Shown in pieces: positions 47,753 through 56,142 of a DNA stretch of 64,000 nucleotides (position 1 is its first letter; the number at the start of each line of letters is the position of its first letter). The translations under genes were made by a program, and so were the position numbers. The notes beneath the pieces are model-generated. The model saw only the letters and a list, made by a program, of their open reading frames with translations. It ran no database searches and was not told where the DNA came from. The stretch is from an uncultured Christensenella sp. Lineage in GTDB: Bacteria > Bacillota > Clostridia > Christensenellales > Borkfalkiaceae. The stretch is from positions 26,027-90,026 of the forward strand of contig CAJUEO010000007.1 in assembly GCA_910585685.1 (NCBI GenBank), given 5' to 3'.

Positions 47753-49231
47753 ATGAAATACATACTTGCATTGGATCAGGGTACGACAAGCACTCGCGCC
47801 ATAGTCTTTGATAAAAAGGGAAATATTGTTTCGAGCGCGCAACGCGAGTTTGCGCAAATTTATCCCAAACCGGGCTGGGTTGAGCATTCGCCGAGGGATA
47901 TATTGGGGTCAACCGTCGCGGTGATAGGTGAAGCGTTAGTCCGCGCAAACGTTTCCGCGCAGGAAATAGCCGCCGTCGGCATAACAAACCAGCGCGAAAC
48001 AACGCTTGTTTGGGACAGGCTCACGGGAGAACCCGTGTACAACGCAATAGTCTGGCAGTGTCGTAGAACGGCGGAATATGCCGACAAGTTAAAGCGCGAG
48101 GGCTTCGAGGAAAAGATTTATAACAGAACGGGACTTGTGCCCGACGCCTACTTTTCGGCAACTAAAATAAAGTGGATTTTGGACAACGTGGAGGGCGCAA
48201 GAGCGCGCGCCGAACGCGGAGAACTGCTGTTCGGCACGGTCGACACATACCTATTGTGGCAGCTTTCAAAGGGCAGAATATTTGCAACCGACTACACTAA
48301 CGCAAGCCGCACTATGCTTTATAATATACATACATTGAAATGGGACGACGAGCTTTTGCGGCTCTTTGACATTCCTAAGAGTATGTTGCCGTCCGTGCAC
48401 CCGTCGGGGTATAACTTCGGCGTTATCGACGAGCTGTATTTCGGCGCACCCATACCCGTATGCGGAGTAGTGGGGGATCAGCAAGCCGCACTGTTCGGGC
48501 AGCTCTGCATAGACGAGGGGGACGTAAAAAATACCTATGGCACGGGCTGCTTTCTGCTTATGAATACGGGCGGTAAAGCCGTTAAAAGCAACAACGGACT
48601 TGTAACCACACTTGCGGCAAGCCTTGACGAAAGACCGTGTTACGTTCTCGAAGGTTCGGTTTTCGTCGGGGGCGCGGTAATTCAGTGGCTGCGCGACGAG
48701 CTTAAAATAATAGAGTCGGCAGACGAAAGCGAGGTGTATGCAAGCTCGGTGCCCGACAGCGGCGGAGTTTATATCGTGCCTGCGTTTACGGGGCTTGGCG
48801 CGCCTTATTGGAACGCTTCGGCGCGCGGCGTCATTACGGGAATAACTCGCGGCGCTACTCGCGCGCACATTGTCAGGGCGGCGCTCGAAGGTATCGCTTA
48901 CGAGGTATGCGACCTTGTCGGGGCAATGCAGCGTGACTCGGGGATATGTATTTCCCGTCTTGCCGTTGACGGCGGCGCAAGTAAAAACAATTTTTTAATG
49001 CAGTTTCAAGCCGACGTTTTGGGCGCAAACGTAAGCCGACCTAAAATAGTCGAAACAACGGCGCTCGGCGCGGCGTACCTTGCCGGTCTTACTCGCGGCT
49101 ATTGGAAAGATATAGGACAAATAAAAAACAACGCCGTCTGCGACAGGGAATTTAAGCCCACAATGTCGGAAATACGCAGGCTTAGCCTTTTGGAAGGTTG
49201 GAAAAAGGCGGTAAATCAAACTATATTATAA
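47753..49231 (+). CDS. glpK: Glycerol kinase, probably leaderless
   Basis: 492-residue FGGY kinase making glycerol-3-phosphate. Starts MKYILALDQGTTSTRAIVFD; substrate-site region GITNQRETTLVWD; ATP motifs GTGCFLLMNTGG and DGGASKNNFLMQFQADVLG near the C terminus. Full length for the family. No ribosome site precedes ATG 47753, and the TATAAT ends 6 nt before it, predicting a leaderless transcript. In-frame ATGs upstream (47681) lie in the promoter region. glpF/glpD are not nearby. Confidence 0.96.
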   Translation: MKYILALDQGTTSTRAIVFDKKGNIVSSAQREFAQIYPKPGWVEHSPRDILGSTVAVIGEALVRANVSAQEIAAVGITNQRETTLVWDRLTGEPVYNAIVWQCRRTAEYADKLKREGFEEKIYNRTGLVPDAYFSATKIKWILDNVEGARARAERGELLFGTVDTYLLWQLSKGRIFATDYTNASRTMLYNIHTLKWDDELLRLFDIPKSMLPSVHPSGYNFGVIDELYFGAPIPVCGVVGDQQAALFGQLCIDEGDVKNTYGTGCFLLMNTGGKAVKSNNGLVTTLAASLDERPCYVLEGSVFVGGAVIQWLRDELKIIESADESEVYASSVPDSGGVYIVPAFTGLGAPYWNASARGVITGITRGATRAHIVRAALEGIAYEVCDLVGAMQRDSGICISRLAVDGGASKNNFLMQFQADVLGANVSRPKIVETTALGAAYLAGLTRGYWKDIGQIKNNAVCDREFKPTMSEIRRLSLLEGWKKAVNQTIL

Positions 49232-49235
49232 ATTA

Positions 49236-49265
49236 AACAGCCCTTCGCACAAGCGAAGGGCTGTT
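49236..49265 (+). terminator. Terminator of glpK
   Basis: Perfect 13-bp stem (49236-49248 with 49253-49265), loop ACAA. The following tract (AGTTT) is only partly T-rich. Confidence 0.85.
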
Positions 49266-49321
49266 AGTTTATTCGATATTAATTTTGTGCTATTCCATAT
49301 AATTCAATAAATTAAACTATT

Positions 49322-49525
49322 TTAAAATTTACGACCGACAAGTTCGTCGAGGCTGATACCGTAAAAGTCTGCAAGTTGTGCGCAAAATATTATACTAGGG
49401 GTTTTTTCTTCATTTTCCCAGCGGCTTAAATTTTGTTGTGATATACCTGTCTTTTGTGCCAATTGATTTTGACTTAATCCGTTTGAAATTCTTTGTTGTT
49501 TTAATGCTTCTCCAAAATTTAACAT
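49322..49525 (-). CDS. Xre-family repressor
   Basis: 67 residues, a compact HTH_3 protein: ALKQQRISNGLSQNQLAQKTGISQQNLSRWENEEKTPSIIFCAQLADFYGISLDELVGR. It is divergent from the Cys-rich gene at 49652. The intergenic region holds three ACAC-N6-GTGT palindromes, so it probably represses itself and that neighbour. AGAGGT-like ribosome site before ATG 49525. Confidence 0.9.
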   Translation of the reverse strand: MLNFGEALKQQRISNGLSQNQLAQKTGISQQNLSRWENEEKTPSIIFCAQLADFYGISLDELVGRKF

Positions 49526-49548
49526 AAGCGTACCTCTTAAATAATATT

Positions 49549-49624
49549 ACACAATTTTGTGTTAAAAAGCTTGACAAACACATAAAGGTGTAATAGAATT
49601 TTATTGTGCTACACATAAAAGTGT
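49549..49624 (+). promoter_or_regulatory. Promoter with three ACAC-N6-GTGT operator-like sites
   Basis: TTGACA (49571-49576) and TAGAAT (49594-49599), spacing 17. Palindromic sites ACACAATTTTGTGT (49549-49562), ACACATAAAGGTGT (49578-49591, inside the spacer) and ACACATAAAAGTGT (49611-49624, after the start). Likely bound by the divergent Xre repressor. Confidence 0.75.
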
Positions 49625-49651
49625 GAAATATTTAATTAAGGAGCAACAAAA

Positions 49652-49900
49652 ATGAAAAGAGAATGTACTACCTGCTGTAATTTTACGGCTTATTACGAAA
49701 AGGCATACAGTTGTTTTTTGCGAACGGAGTGCGGAAACTGTTCTAAAAAGCGAGAAACTACAAACAGACACGCAAGCTGTGAAAATTGGAGCTCGCGTTC
49801 GAGATTCAAGAGGGATAAGTATAAAGTTATATGCGCTCTCGACGAAGCAATTTGTGGCATTAGTGCAATTAAGCTTATTTTAGAGGAAGAAAGGGAATAA
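49652..49900 (+). CDS. Small Cys-rich protein under Xre control
   Basis: 82 residues with eight cysteines, arranged CTTC, YSCF, CGNC, SCENW and two later ones (VICALDEAIC). The first part looks like a zinc-binding treble; the C-terminal helix is KVICALDEAICGISAIKLILEEE. AAGGAG precedes ATG 49652. I do not recognise the family. The promoter has three operator-like palindromes and a divergent Xre gene, a small regulatory cassette that may be of mobile origin. Confidence 0.68.
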   Translation: MKRECTTCCNFTAYYEKAYSCFLRTECGNCSKKRETTNRHASCENWSSRSRFKRDKYKVICALDEAICGISAIKLILEEERE

Positions 49901-49945
49901 ATGCCGCGCTCTTGTTACAATATGTAGAAAGTTGTCGAAAATTTC

Positions 49946-50042
49946 ACACAAGATATTGTGTTACAAAGCTTGACAACGGTAAATTTTAGTATTATACTTA
50001 TCCCTGACGCGCTTGAAAGGCGGTCATGGATAAGTATTTTTT
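49946..50042 (+). promoter_or_regulatory. NrdR-box-like site, promoter and terminator hairpin
   Basis: ACACAAGATATTGTGT (49946-49961) fits a 16-bp NrdR box. TTGACA (49970-49975) and TATACT (49993-49998), spacing 17, form a promoter. A stem ACTTATCC/GGATAAGT (49996-50003 with 50028-50035) plus an inner TGAC/GTCA helix and a T run can end transcripts arriving from the Cys-rich gene. Confidence 0.6.
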
Positions 50043-50052
50043 ATGCAAATTA

Positions 50053-50106
50053 ACACAATATATTGTGGTTATAGTTATTGACAAACTACAATATATATGT
50101 TAAGAT
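50053..50106 (+). promoter_or_regulatory. nrdD promoter with tandem NrdR boxes
   Basis: Boxes ACACAATATATTGTGG (50053-50068) and ACTACAATATATATGT (50085-50100) start 32 bp apart, three helical turns, the usual NrdR pair. TTGACA (50078-50083) and TAAGAT (50101-50106), spacing 17; the second box fills the spacer, so NrdR would block RNA polymerase. Confidence 0.82.
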
Positions 50107-50138
50107 TGATATACTCGCACGAAATGGAGGATAAAAAG

Positions 50139-52265
50139 ATGAAAGTTATTAAGCGTGACAATTCAGTTTGTGAATTTGACAGAAAGAAAATAGTCGTAGC
50201 GCTTGGAAAAGCAAATGCGGCTGTAGATGTCGAGGACAGAATTACCGACGCGCAAATTAACGCTATCGCCGACGATATCGCGGCAAGGCACAGAGTGAGA
50301 GTGCTTGTCGAAGATATTCAGGACATGGTCGAAGAAAAGTTGATGGAATTACAGAAATATCAACTTATGAAGGCGTATATCCTCTACCGTTACGAGCGCG
50401 CGCTCATCCGTAAAGCCAACACCACGGACGAGAGCATACTTTCGCTTATCCGCAATTCCAATAAGGACGTTATGGAGGAGAACTCCAACAAGAACGCGCG
50501 CACCGCTTCGACGCAGCGCGACCTTATTGCCGGAGAAGTTTCAAAGGATTTGACAAGGCGCATTCTCTTGCCCGAGCATATTTCCAAGGCGCACGAAGAG
50601 GGCGCAATTCACTTCCACGACGCGGATTATTTTCTTCAACCCATATTCAACTGCTGCCTTATAAATATTAAGGATATGCTCGATAACGGCACGGTTATCA
50701 ACGGCAAAATGATTGAAAGCCCCAAGTCCTTTCAGACGGCTTGCACGATAACCACGCAAATTATTGCTTCGGTTGCCTCGTCGCAGTACGGCGGACAGTC
50801 GGTAAATATTGCTCATCTCGGAAAATACCTTCGCAAGACCAAGGAAAAGTACATTGCTCAGTGCGAGGAAAAGTTCGGGGACACCATTGACAGCGACACA
50901 AAGGCAAAGTTTGTCGAGCTGAGGCTTCGCGAGTCGCTCAAAGCCGGAGTTCAGACTATTCAATATCAGATTAACACGCTTATGACCACAAACGGTCAGT
51001 CCCCTTTCGTCACGCTTTTCCTGTATCTTGACGAAAACGACGAGTATATCGACGAAAACGCGCAGATTATAGAGGAAATTTTAAAACAGCGCTATCAGGG
51101 CATAAAGAACGAAAAGGGCGTCTATGTCACCCCCGCGTTCCCCAAGCTTATCTACGTTCTGGACGAAAACAACTGTCTTAAAGGCGGCAGGTACGACTAT
51201 CTTACAAAGCTTGCGGTCAAGTGTTCGTCAAAGAGGCTGTATCCCGACTATATTTCGGCAAAGAAAATGCGCGAAAACTACGAGGGCAACGTATTCTCCC
51301 CTATGGGCTGCCGTTCGTTCCTCTCTCCATGGAAGGACGAAAAGGGAAATTACAAGTTCGAGGGCAGGTTCAACCAAGGCGTCGTTTCTATCAACTTACC
51401 TCAGTGCGGAATAATAGCAAAGGGTGACGAAAAGAAGTTTTGGGAAATTTTAGAGGACAGATTGCAGCTTTGCTATGAAGCTTTGATGTGCCGACATAAC
51501 GCGCTTATGGGCGTTACCAGCGACGTTTCCCCCGTGCATTGGCAGTACGGCGCTATCGCAAGATTGCAGCCGGGAGAAGTAATCAACAAGTATCTGCTTG
51601 ACGGATATTCCACAATTTCGCTCGGCTATATCGGGCTTTACGAGGCAACTAAGCTTGTCAAGGGCGTTTCGCACACTTCCCCCGAGGGCACGGCTTTTGC
51701 GGTAAAGGTTATGAACACCCTGCGCGAGCATTGCGAAAAGTGGAAAAAGCAGACGGGGCTGGGCTTCGGACTTTACGGAACGCCTGCGGAATCGCTCTGT
51801 TACCGCTTTGCAAGGATAGACCAAGCGAGGTTCGGCACTATCGAGGACGTTACCGACAAGGGCTACTACACCAACAGCTATCACGTTGACGTGCGCGAGG
51901 ATATCGACGCGTTCTCAAAATTTACTTTTGAAAGTCAGTTCCAGCAAATTTCATCGGGCGGAGCTATTTCCTATGTGGAAATTCCCAATATGCGCCACAA
52001 CCTTACGGCAATGGAGGACGTTGTAAAATATATCTATGACAATATCCAATACGCCGAATTCAACACTAAGTCCGACTATTGCCACGTCTGCGGCTTCGAC
52101 GGGGAAATTATTATAAACGCTGACAACGAGTGGGAGTGCCCCGTTTGCCACAACAAGGACCAGAGAAAAATGAATGTAACGCGCCGTACATGCGGTTATC
52201 TGGGTGAAAATTTCTGGAACGTCGGCAAGACAAAGGAAATAAAGGCAAGGGTTTTGCACCTTTAA
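50139..52265 (+). CDS. nrdD: Anaerobic ribonucleoside-triphosphate reductase
   Basis: 708 residues, class III glycyl-radical reductase making dNTPs without oxygen. An N-terminal ATP-cone (1-95: MKVIKRDNSVCEFDRKKIVVALGKAN) gives allosteric control. Catalytic domain with CTITTQIIASVASSQYGGQS. C-terminal zinc site CHVCGF...CPVCHNK and the glycyl-radical motif RRTCGYLGENFWNVGKT. Start ATG 50139 is preferred because GGAGG lies 8 nt upstream; earlier in-frame ATGs overlap it or the promoter. First gene of nrdD-nrdG-dut. Confidence 0.97.
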   Translation: MKVIKRDNSVCEFDRKKIVVALGKANAAVDVEDRITDAQINAIADDIAARHRVRVLVEDIQDMVEEKLMELQKYQLMKAYILYRYERALIRKANTTDESILSLIRNSNKDVMEENSNKNARTASTQRDLIAGEVSKDLTRRILLPEHISKAHEEGAIHFHDADYFLQPIFNCCLINIKDMLDNGTVINGKMIESPKSFQTACTITTQIIASVASSQYGGQSVNIAHLGKYLRKTKEKYIAQCEEKFGDTIDSDTKAKFVELRLRESLKAGVQTIQYQINTLMTTNGQSPFVTLFLYLDENDEYIDENAQIIEEILKQRYQGIKNEKGVYVTPAFPKLIYVLDENNCLKGGRYDYLTKLAVKCSSKRLYPDYISAKKMRENYEGNVFSPMGCRSFLSPWKDEKGNYKFEGRFNQGVVSINLPQCGIIAKGDEKKFWEILEDRLQLCYEALMCRHNALMGVTSDVSPVHWQYGAIARLQPGEVINKYLLDGYSTISLGYIGLYEATKLVKGVSHTSPEGTAFAVKVMNTLREHCEKWKKQTGLGFGLYGTPAESLCYRFARIDQARFGTIEDVTDKGYYTNSYHVDVREDIDAFSKFTFESQFQQISSGGAISYVEIPNMRHNLTAMEDVVKYIYDNIQYAEFNTKSDYCHVCGFDGEIIINADNEWECPVCHNKDQRKMNVTRRTCGYLGENFWNVGKTKEIKARVLHL

Positions 52266-52271
52266 TCAAGT

Positions 52272-52805
52272 ATGAATTACGCTAAAATAAAGTGGTTTGA
52301 CATTTCCAACGGTCCGGGCGTGCGCGTTTCGCTGTACGTCAGCGGCTGCCGCAATCATTGCAAAAACTGTTTCAACCCCGAAACCTGGGATTTTTGCTAC
52401 GGTCAGCCGTTTACCGAGGAGGTTGCAAATTCAATAATAAAGGGGCTTGAGCCGAGCCACATAAAGGGCTTTACTCTGCTTGGCGGCGACCCGTTCGAGC
52501 CTGAAAATCAAGTCGCGCTTGCGCCGTTTTTGAAAAAGCTTCGCGCGGCGCACCCCGATAAGTCGTTCTGGTGCTTCACGGGCTACGATTTGGAGAGGGA
52601 TTTGCTTACGGGCAAGCTCGGCAATCTCGATACGGTAAACGAGATGTTGAACTGCCTCGACGTGCTTGTAGACGGCAAGTTTGTCGAGGAACTCAAAGAT
52701 TTAAGTTTGAGGTTCCGCGGCTCGTCAAATCAAAGAATTATTATGTTGAAACCCACTTTGGAGCGCGACGAAATTGTGCTTTGGGACGAGAACAGCGAAA
52801 GATAA
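52272..52805 (+). CDS. nrdG: Anaerobic ribonucleotide reductase activating protein
   Basis: 177-residue radical-SAM enzyme that installs the glycyl radical in NrdD. The cluster motif CRNHCKNC is near 26-33, and GGDP follows in LLGGDPFEP near 75. It starts 6 nt after the nrdD stop, so the two are coupled. The usual class III operon partner, complete in length. Confidence 0.96.
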   Translation: MNYAKIKWFDISNGPGVRVSLYVSGCRNHCKNCFNPETWDFCYGQPFTEEVANSIIKGLEPSHIKGFTLLGGDPFEPENQVALAPFLKKLRAAHPDKSFWCFTGYDLERDLLTGKLGNLDTVNEMLNCLDVLVDGKFVEELKDLSLRFRGSSNQRIIMLKPTLERDEIVLWDENSER

Positions 52806-52815
52806 AGGTATTTTT

Positions 52816-53253
52816 ATGAAGATTGGTATTAAAAAATTGAGGGACGGCGCAAAAATTCCCGTCTATGGCAGTCAGTTTGCCGCAGGTGCGGACTTGTATG
52901 CGTGTATCGAGCAGGATATAGTCGTGCAGCCGCACAAAACCGTGCTTATCCCCACGGGGCTTGCGCTCGAACTGCCCGTCGGCTATGCCGGACTTATTTA
53001 TGCGAGAAGCGGACTTGCTTCAAAGCGTTCGCTCGCTCCTGCAAACAAGGTCGGCGTCGTTGACTGCGACTATCGCGGAGAGGTGTGCGTAGCGCTTTTA
53101 AACCATTCCGACGAGCCTCAGACAGTGGCGGTCGGAGAGAGGGTGGCGCAGCTTGTAATAACCCCGTACATCACGGCTGAGTTCATTCAAAAGGACGAGC
53201 TTTCCGATACCGTCCGCGGAGAGGGTGGCTTCGGTTCCACGGACAGATTTTAA
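52816..53253 (+). CDS. dut: dUTP diphosphatase
   Basis: 145 residues. Hydrolyses dUTP to dUMP, keeping uracil out of DNA and feeding dTMP synthesis. The five dUTPase motifs are present: AAGADLYAC, YARSGLASK, VGVVDCDYRGEV, ERVAQLVI and the C-terminal GEGGFGSTDRF. AAAGGT precedes ATG 52816, with an upstream in-frame ATG inside nrdG rejected. Placing dut with nrdDG groups dNTP synthesis in one operon. Confidence 0.97.
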   Translation: MKIGIKKLRDGAKIPVYGSQFAAGADLYACIEQDIVVQPHKTVLIPTGLALELPVGYAGLIYARSGLASKRSLAPANKVGVVDCDYRGEVCVALLNHSDEPQTVAVGERVAQLVITPYITAEFIQKDELSDTVRGEGGFGSTDRF

Positions 53254-53265
53254 TAAATACAGGTC

Positions 53266-53298
53266 AGCCGCCGCAATATTTTGCGGCGGCTTTTTTTG
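53266..53298 (+). terminator. Terminator of nrdD-nrdG-dut
   Basis: Perfect 11-bp G+C-rich stem (53266-53276 with 53281-53291), loop TATT, then seven T. Confidence 0.95.
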
Positions 53299-53325
53299 TT
53301 TATCGCTACAATTTTACTTAACCCC

Positions 53326-53354
53326 TTGACGAGTCGGGTTTATAAGTGTATAAT
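53326..53354 (+). promoter_or_regulatory. Promoter of the ROK kinase gene
   Basis: TTGACG (53326-53331) and TATAAT (53349-53354), spacing 17. AAAGGGG precedes ATG 53385. Confidence 0.82.
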
Positions 53355-53384
53355 GGTTATAATTATATAATAAAGGGGATTATT

Positions 53385-54317
53385 ATGAATTACTATATGG
53401 GGCTTGACGTGGGCGGAACGTCCATAAAAGGTCTTGTTATAAACGAAAAGGGTGATATTTTAAGCGAGGGCTGCGTTCCCGTTGAGGTGGGGGCTGACCT
53501 TGCCGACACGATAGAGGTGCTTGCGGACGAGCTTGTTCAGCGCTTGGGCGTCGTATTTTCGCAAATTTCTGGTATCGGCGTCTGCTGTCCCGGACTTATC
53601 GACACAACTTCGGGCACGGTATTGTTTGCAGGTAATCTCGAACTTAAAAACTATCCTTTAAAAAAGCTGCTTGTCGAAAAATTCAAGCTTCGCGTCGAAG
53701 TGTGCAACGACGCAAACGCGGCTGCTCTGGGTGAGGCAAAGTTCGGCGTAGGCAAGGGCTATGACAACAGTATTATGATAACTCTCGGCACGGGAGTGGG
53801 CGGCGGCATTGTAATCGACGGCAAACTGTTCGAGGGCAACAAGGGCGCCGGCACCGAGGTCGGGCATATGGTTATAGAAAAGGGCGGACTTAAATGCACC
53901 TGCGGCAGACGCGGCTGTTTCGAAGTTTACTGCTCGGCGCGTGCGCTTACCGCCAAAACAAAGTTCGAAATGGAAGAGGATACCGGCTCGGATATGTGGA
54001 AAACCTATACAAACGACACAGCCGACGGAAAAACGGCGTTCGAGTATATGGACAGCGACAAGACCGCGAAAAGAATTGTCGATTGGTATATAAATCATCT
54101 CGCTTGCGGAATAACCAACCTTGCAAACATTTTCCGCCCCAACATAGTTATGCTTGGCGGCGGCGTTGCCGCGCAGGGTTCGCGCCTCACCGCGCCCCTT
54201 CAAAAGCTTGTAGATAAAGAACTCTTCGGCGGCACCGACTTCGCACCCGTAAAAATAGAGTGCGCTTCGCTCGGCAACAGAGCCGGAGCTTACGGCGCGG
54301 CGGCTTTGCTGTTTTAA
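53385..54317 (+). CDS. glk: ROK family glucokinase
   Basis: 310 residues. The ATP motif DVGGTSIKGLVI is near 6-17, the sugar/ATP site GTGVGGGIVIDGKL near 134-147, and the ROK zinc motif GHMVIEKGGLKCTCGRRGC near 163-181 (His plus three Cys). A sugar kinase, most probably glucokinase; other hexoses are possible. ATG 53385 has AAAGGGG upstream. It has its own promoter and is followed by rex 46 nt later with no terminator visible. Confidence 0.93.
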   Translation: MNYYMGLDVGGTSIKGLVINEKGDILSEGCVPVEVGADLADTIEVLADELVQRLGVVFSQISGIGVCCPGLIDTTSGTVLFAGNLELKNYPLKKLLVEKFKLRVEVCNDANAAALGEAKFGVGKGYDNSIMITLGTGVGGGIVIDGKLFEGNKGAGTEVGHMVIEKGGLKCTCGRRGCFEVYCSARALTAKTKFEMEEDTGSDMWKTYTNDTADGKTAFEYMDSDKTAKRIVDWYINHLACGITNLANIFRPNIVMLGGGVAAQGSRLTAPLQKLVDKELFGGTDFAPVKIECASLGNRAGAYGAAALLF

Positions 54318-54363
54318 AACGGTAAGTCCGCAAAGCTCAAATTATTTAAAATAAGGTTATAAA

Positions 54364-54978
54364 ATGAAAAGCAATATACCCGTAATGAGTCTGCAAAGAC
54401 TGCCTGTGTATCTCAATTATCTTAAAACTCTCGCAAAGGACGGCGACAAATATATTTCGTCGGGCGCAATTGCTCACGCGCTCAATTTGGGGGAAGTTCT
54501 TGTCAGAAAGGATTTGGCATACACTTCCGCGCAGGGCAGAACGCGCGTTGGCTACGTCTTGTCCGAACTTATTTCCGCGCTTGAGGAATATCTCGGCTGT
54601 AACGACAAAAAGAACGCGATTTTAATAGGAGCCGGTGAGCTCGGCTATGCCATTTTGTGCTACGGCGGATTTAAAAATTACGGAATTGACCTTGTGGCGG
54701 CATACGACAGCAATCCCGAAAAGATAGGCAAAAGCGTTTCGGGCAAGCCCATACGCGACGTTGCTTCGCTTGACGACGACGTCAAAAAAATGGCGGTCAA
54801 GCTTGCCGTAATATGCGTTCCTGCCCAATACGCGCAGGAGGTTTGCGACAGGCTGGTTGCAAGCGGAGTCAAGGCAATGCTTAATTTTGCGCCCGTAATT
54901 TTGCAGACGCCCGAGGGATTTTCTGTAATTAATATGGACGTTGCGGCAAATCTCGCGATACTTTCGAGTATGATTTAA
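54364..54978 (+). CDS. rex: Redox-sensing transcriptional repressor Rex
   Basis: 204 residues. N-terminal winged helix (SLQRLPVYLNYLKTLAKDG, residues 9-80) binds DNA. The C-terminal Rossmann domain binds NAD(H): AILIGAGELGYAILCY near 84-99 (GxGxxG), DSNPEKIG with the acidic residue, ending in the domain-swap helix MDVAANLAILSSM. It represses fermentation and respiration genes when NADH is low. AAGG precedes ATG 54364. No obvious Rex operator (TTGTTAA-type inverted repeat) is seen in its own upstream region. Confidence 0.96.
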   Translation: MKSNIPVMSLQRLPVYLNYLKTLAKDGDKYISSGAIAHALNLGEVLVRKDLAYTSAQGRTRVGYVLSELISALEEYLGCNDKKNAILIGAGELGYAILCYGGFKNYGIDLVAAYDSNPEKIGKSVSGKPIRDVASLDDDVKKMAVKLAVICVPAQYAQEVCDRLVASGVKAMLNFAPVILQTPEGFSVINMDVAANLAILSSMI

Positions 54979-54996
54979 ATTTGATTAATCATATTT

Positions 54997-55031
54997 AAGC
55001 GAGCCGCTCTCCGACGGAGAGCGGCTCGCTT
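54997..55031 (+). terminator. Strong hairpin after rex, without T run
   Basis: Perfect 17-bp arms (54997-55013 with 55015-55031). The next bases are ATAGG, so it may stabilise the 3' end rather than terminate. Confidence 0.6.
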
Positions 55032-55047
55032 ATAGGAAACAACTATA

Positions 55048-56025
55048 ATGAAACTTGTTAAAAAGCTAATATTTTTTATACTTTCCGCAGGCGTAGTTTT
55101 TGCCGCATTGTCTGTCGGCTGCGCAAAAGAACACGTTCACGAGTTTACCCCCTGGACGAGCGACGGAGATAAATATCACGTCAGACACTGTACCGTTTGC
55201 GAAGAAAGCGTGCGTGCTCCGCACGTCTTTCAAAAAGACGAATGCGTTGTCTGTCATATGATTAAAGACAGCGAAAGTCTGGTATATGACGGGGTCTACG
55301 AGGGTCAGACGCTAATCGGATACTCCGTTTCGGGAAGAGGAGAAGACCAAAGCCCGAATATTTCGGTTCCCGAAAGATACAAGGGTTATCCCGTAATTTC
55401 GCTGCGCCCCGAGGCGTTTAAAGGCGACGATAAATTGATATCGGTAACTTTGCCCTCTACTGTGACGGAAATAGGCGCGCATGCCTTCGAGTTCTGCGCA
55501 CAATTAGTAAGCGTAAACCTTGGTAACGGGCTCATATCCCTGGGGGAATACGCATTTCAGTCCTGTACTGCGCTTGAAAGAATAGACCTGCCCGACAGCC
55601 TTGAAAGCATCGGCGCAAGCGCGTTTTCAACCTGTGCAAACCTAAAAATCGTCAATATGCGCGACGGCGTTACAAGTATCGGCGCACATGCCTTTTCAAG
55701 CTGCTCAAACCTCGTTAGTTTGACCATTTCACGGGGTGTAACTACTTTGGAGAGCGGTTTTGCGTCCTTTTGTTCGAACTTGAAAGTAATAACTATACCC
55801 GACGGAGTTGTTAGAATTTCCGAAACCGCGTTTGCGGGGGACATTGCGCTTGAAACCGTATTTTTGTCGAACAGCGTAAAAAACGTAGGCGTAAACGCGT
55901 TTTACCTGTGCAATGTGAAGGACGTATATTTTACGGGTGCCGCGGAGCAATGGAACGAAATTTACTTTGCAAACGGCAACGAAAAGCTGACGGGCGCGAC
56001 TTTGCACTTCAATGCAGCGCAATAA
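55048..56025 (+). CDS. BspA-type leucine-rich repeat lipoprotein
   Basis: 325 residues. Lipoprotein signal with lipobox LSVGC, Cys25. An N-terminal His/CxxC module (HCTVCEESV, CVVCHM) follows, then about six LRR_5 repeats from residue 100 to 290 (LISVTLPSTVTEIGAHAFEFC-type units of 22-23 residues). Such BspA-like repeats are displayed on the cell surface and bind proteins or surfaces. AGGAAAC precedes ATG 55048, which begins only 17 nt after a strong hairpin. The N-terminal His-CxxC module resembles the repeats of the lipoprotein at 14561. Confidence 0.9.
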   Translation: MKLVKKLIFFILSAGVVFAALSVGCAKEHVHEFTPWTSDGDKYHVRHCTVCEESVRAPHVFQKDECVVCHMIKDSESLVYDGVYEGQTLIGYSVSGRGEDQSPNISVPERYKGYPVISLRPEAFKGDDKLISVTLPSTVTEIGAHAFEFCAQLVSVNLGNGLISLGEYAFQSCTALERIDLPDSLESIGASAFSTCANLKIVNMRDGVTSIGAHAFSSCSNLVSLTISRGVTTLESGFASFCSNLKVITIPDGVVRISETAFAGDIALETVFLSNSVKNVGVNAFYLCNVKDVYFTGAAEQWNEIYFANGNEKLTGATLHFNAAQ

Positions 56026-56062
56026 ATAGCCGAAAAAAATTTATAAATAGTTTTAAAAAGGG

Positions 56063-56091
56063 TTGACAAGCCCCGTAAAAGTGTGTTAAAC
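56063..56091 (+). promoter_or_regulatory. Promoter of rpmG-secE-nusG
   Basis: TTGACA (56063-56068) with TTAAAC (56086-56091), spacing 17. The leader of about 45 nt has a hydrophilic T run before the CGGAG site. Confidence 0.55.
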
Positions 56092-56142
56092 TCAAAGCGC
56101 ACTCAAATGGGGGTGTAATTTTTTTGTACGGAGTTTTCCAAA

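Noticed and set aside
54318..54363. Rex operator controlling rex
   Set aside because: No TTGTTAA-type inverted repeat was found in the short upstream region.
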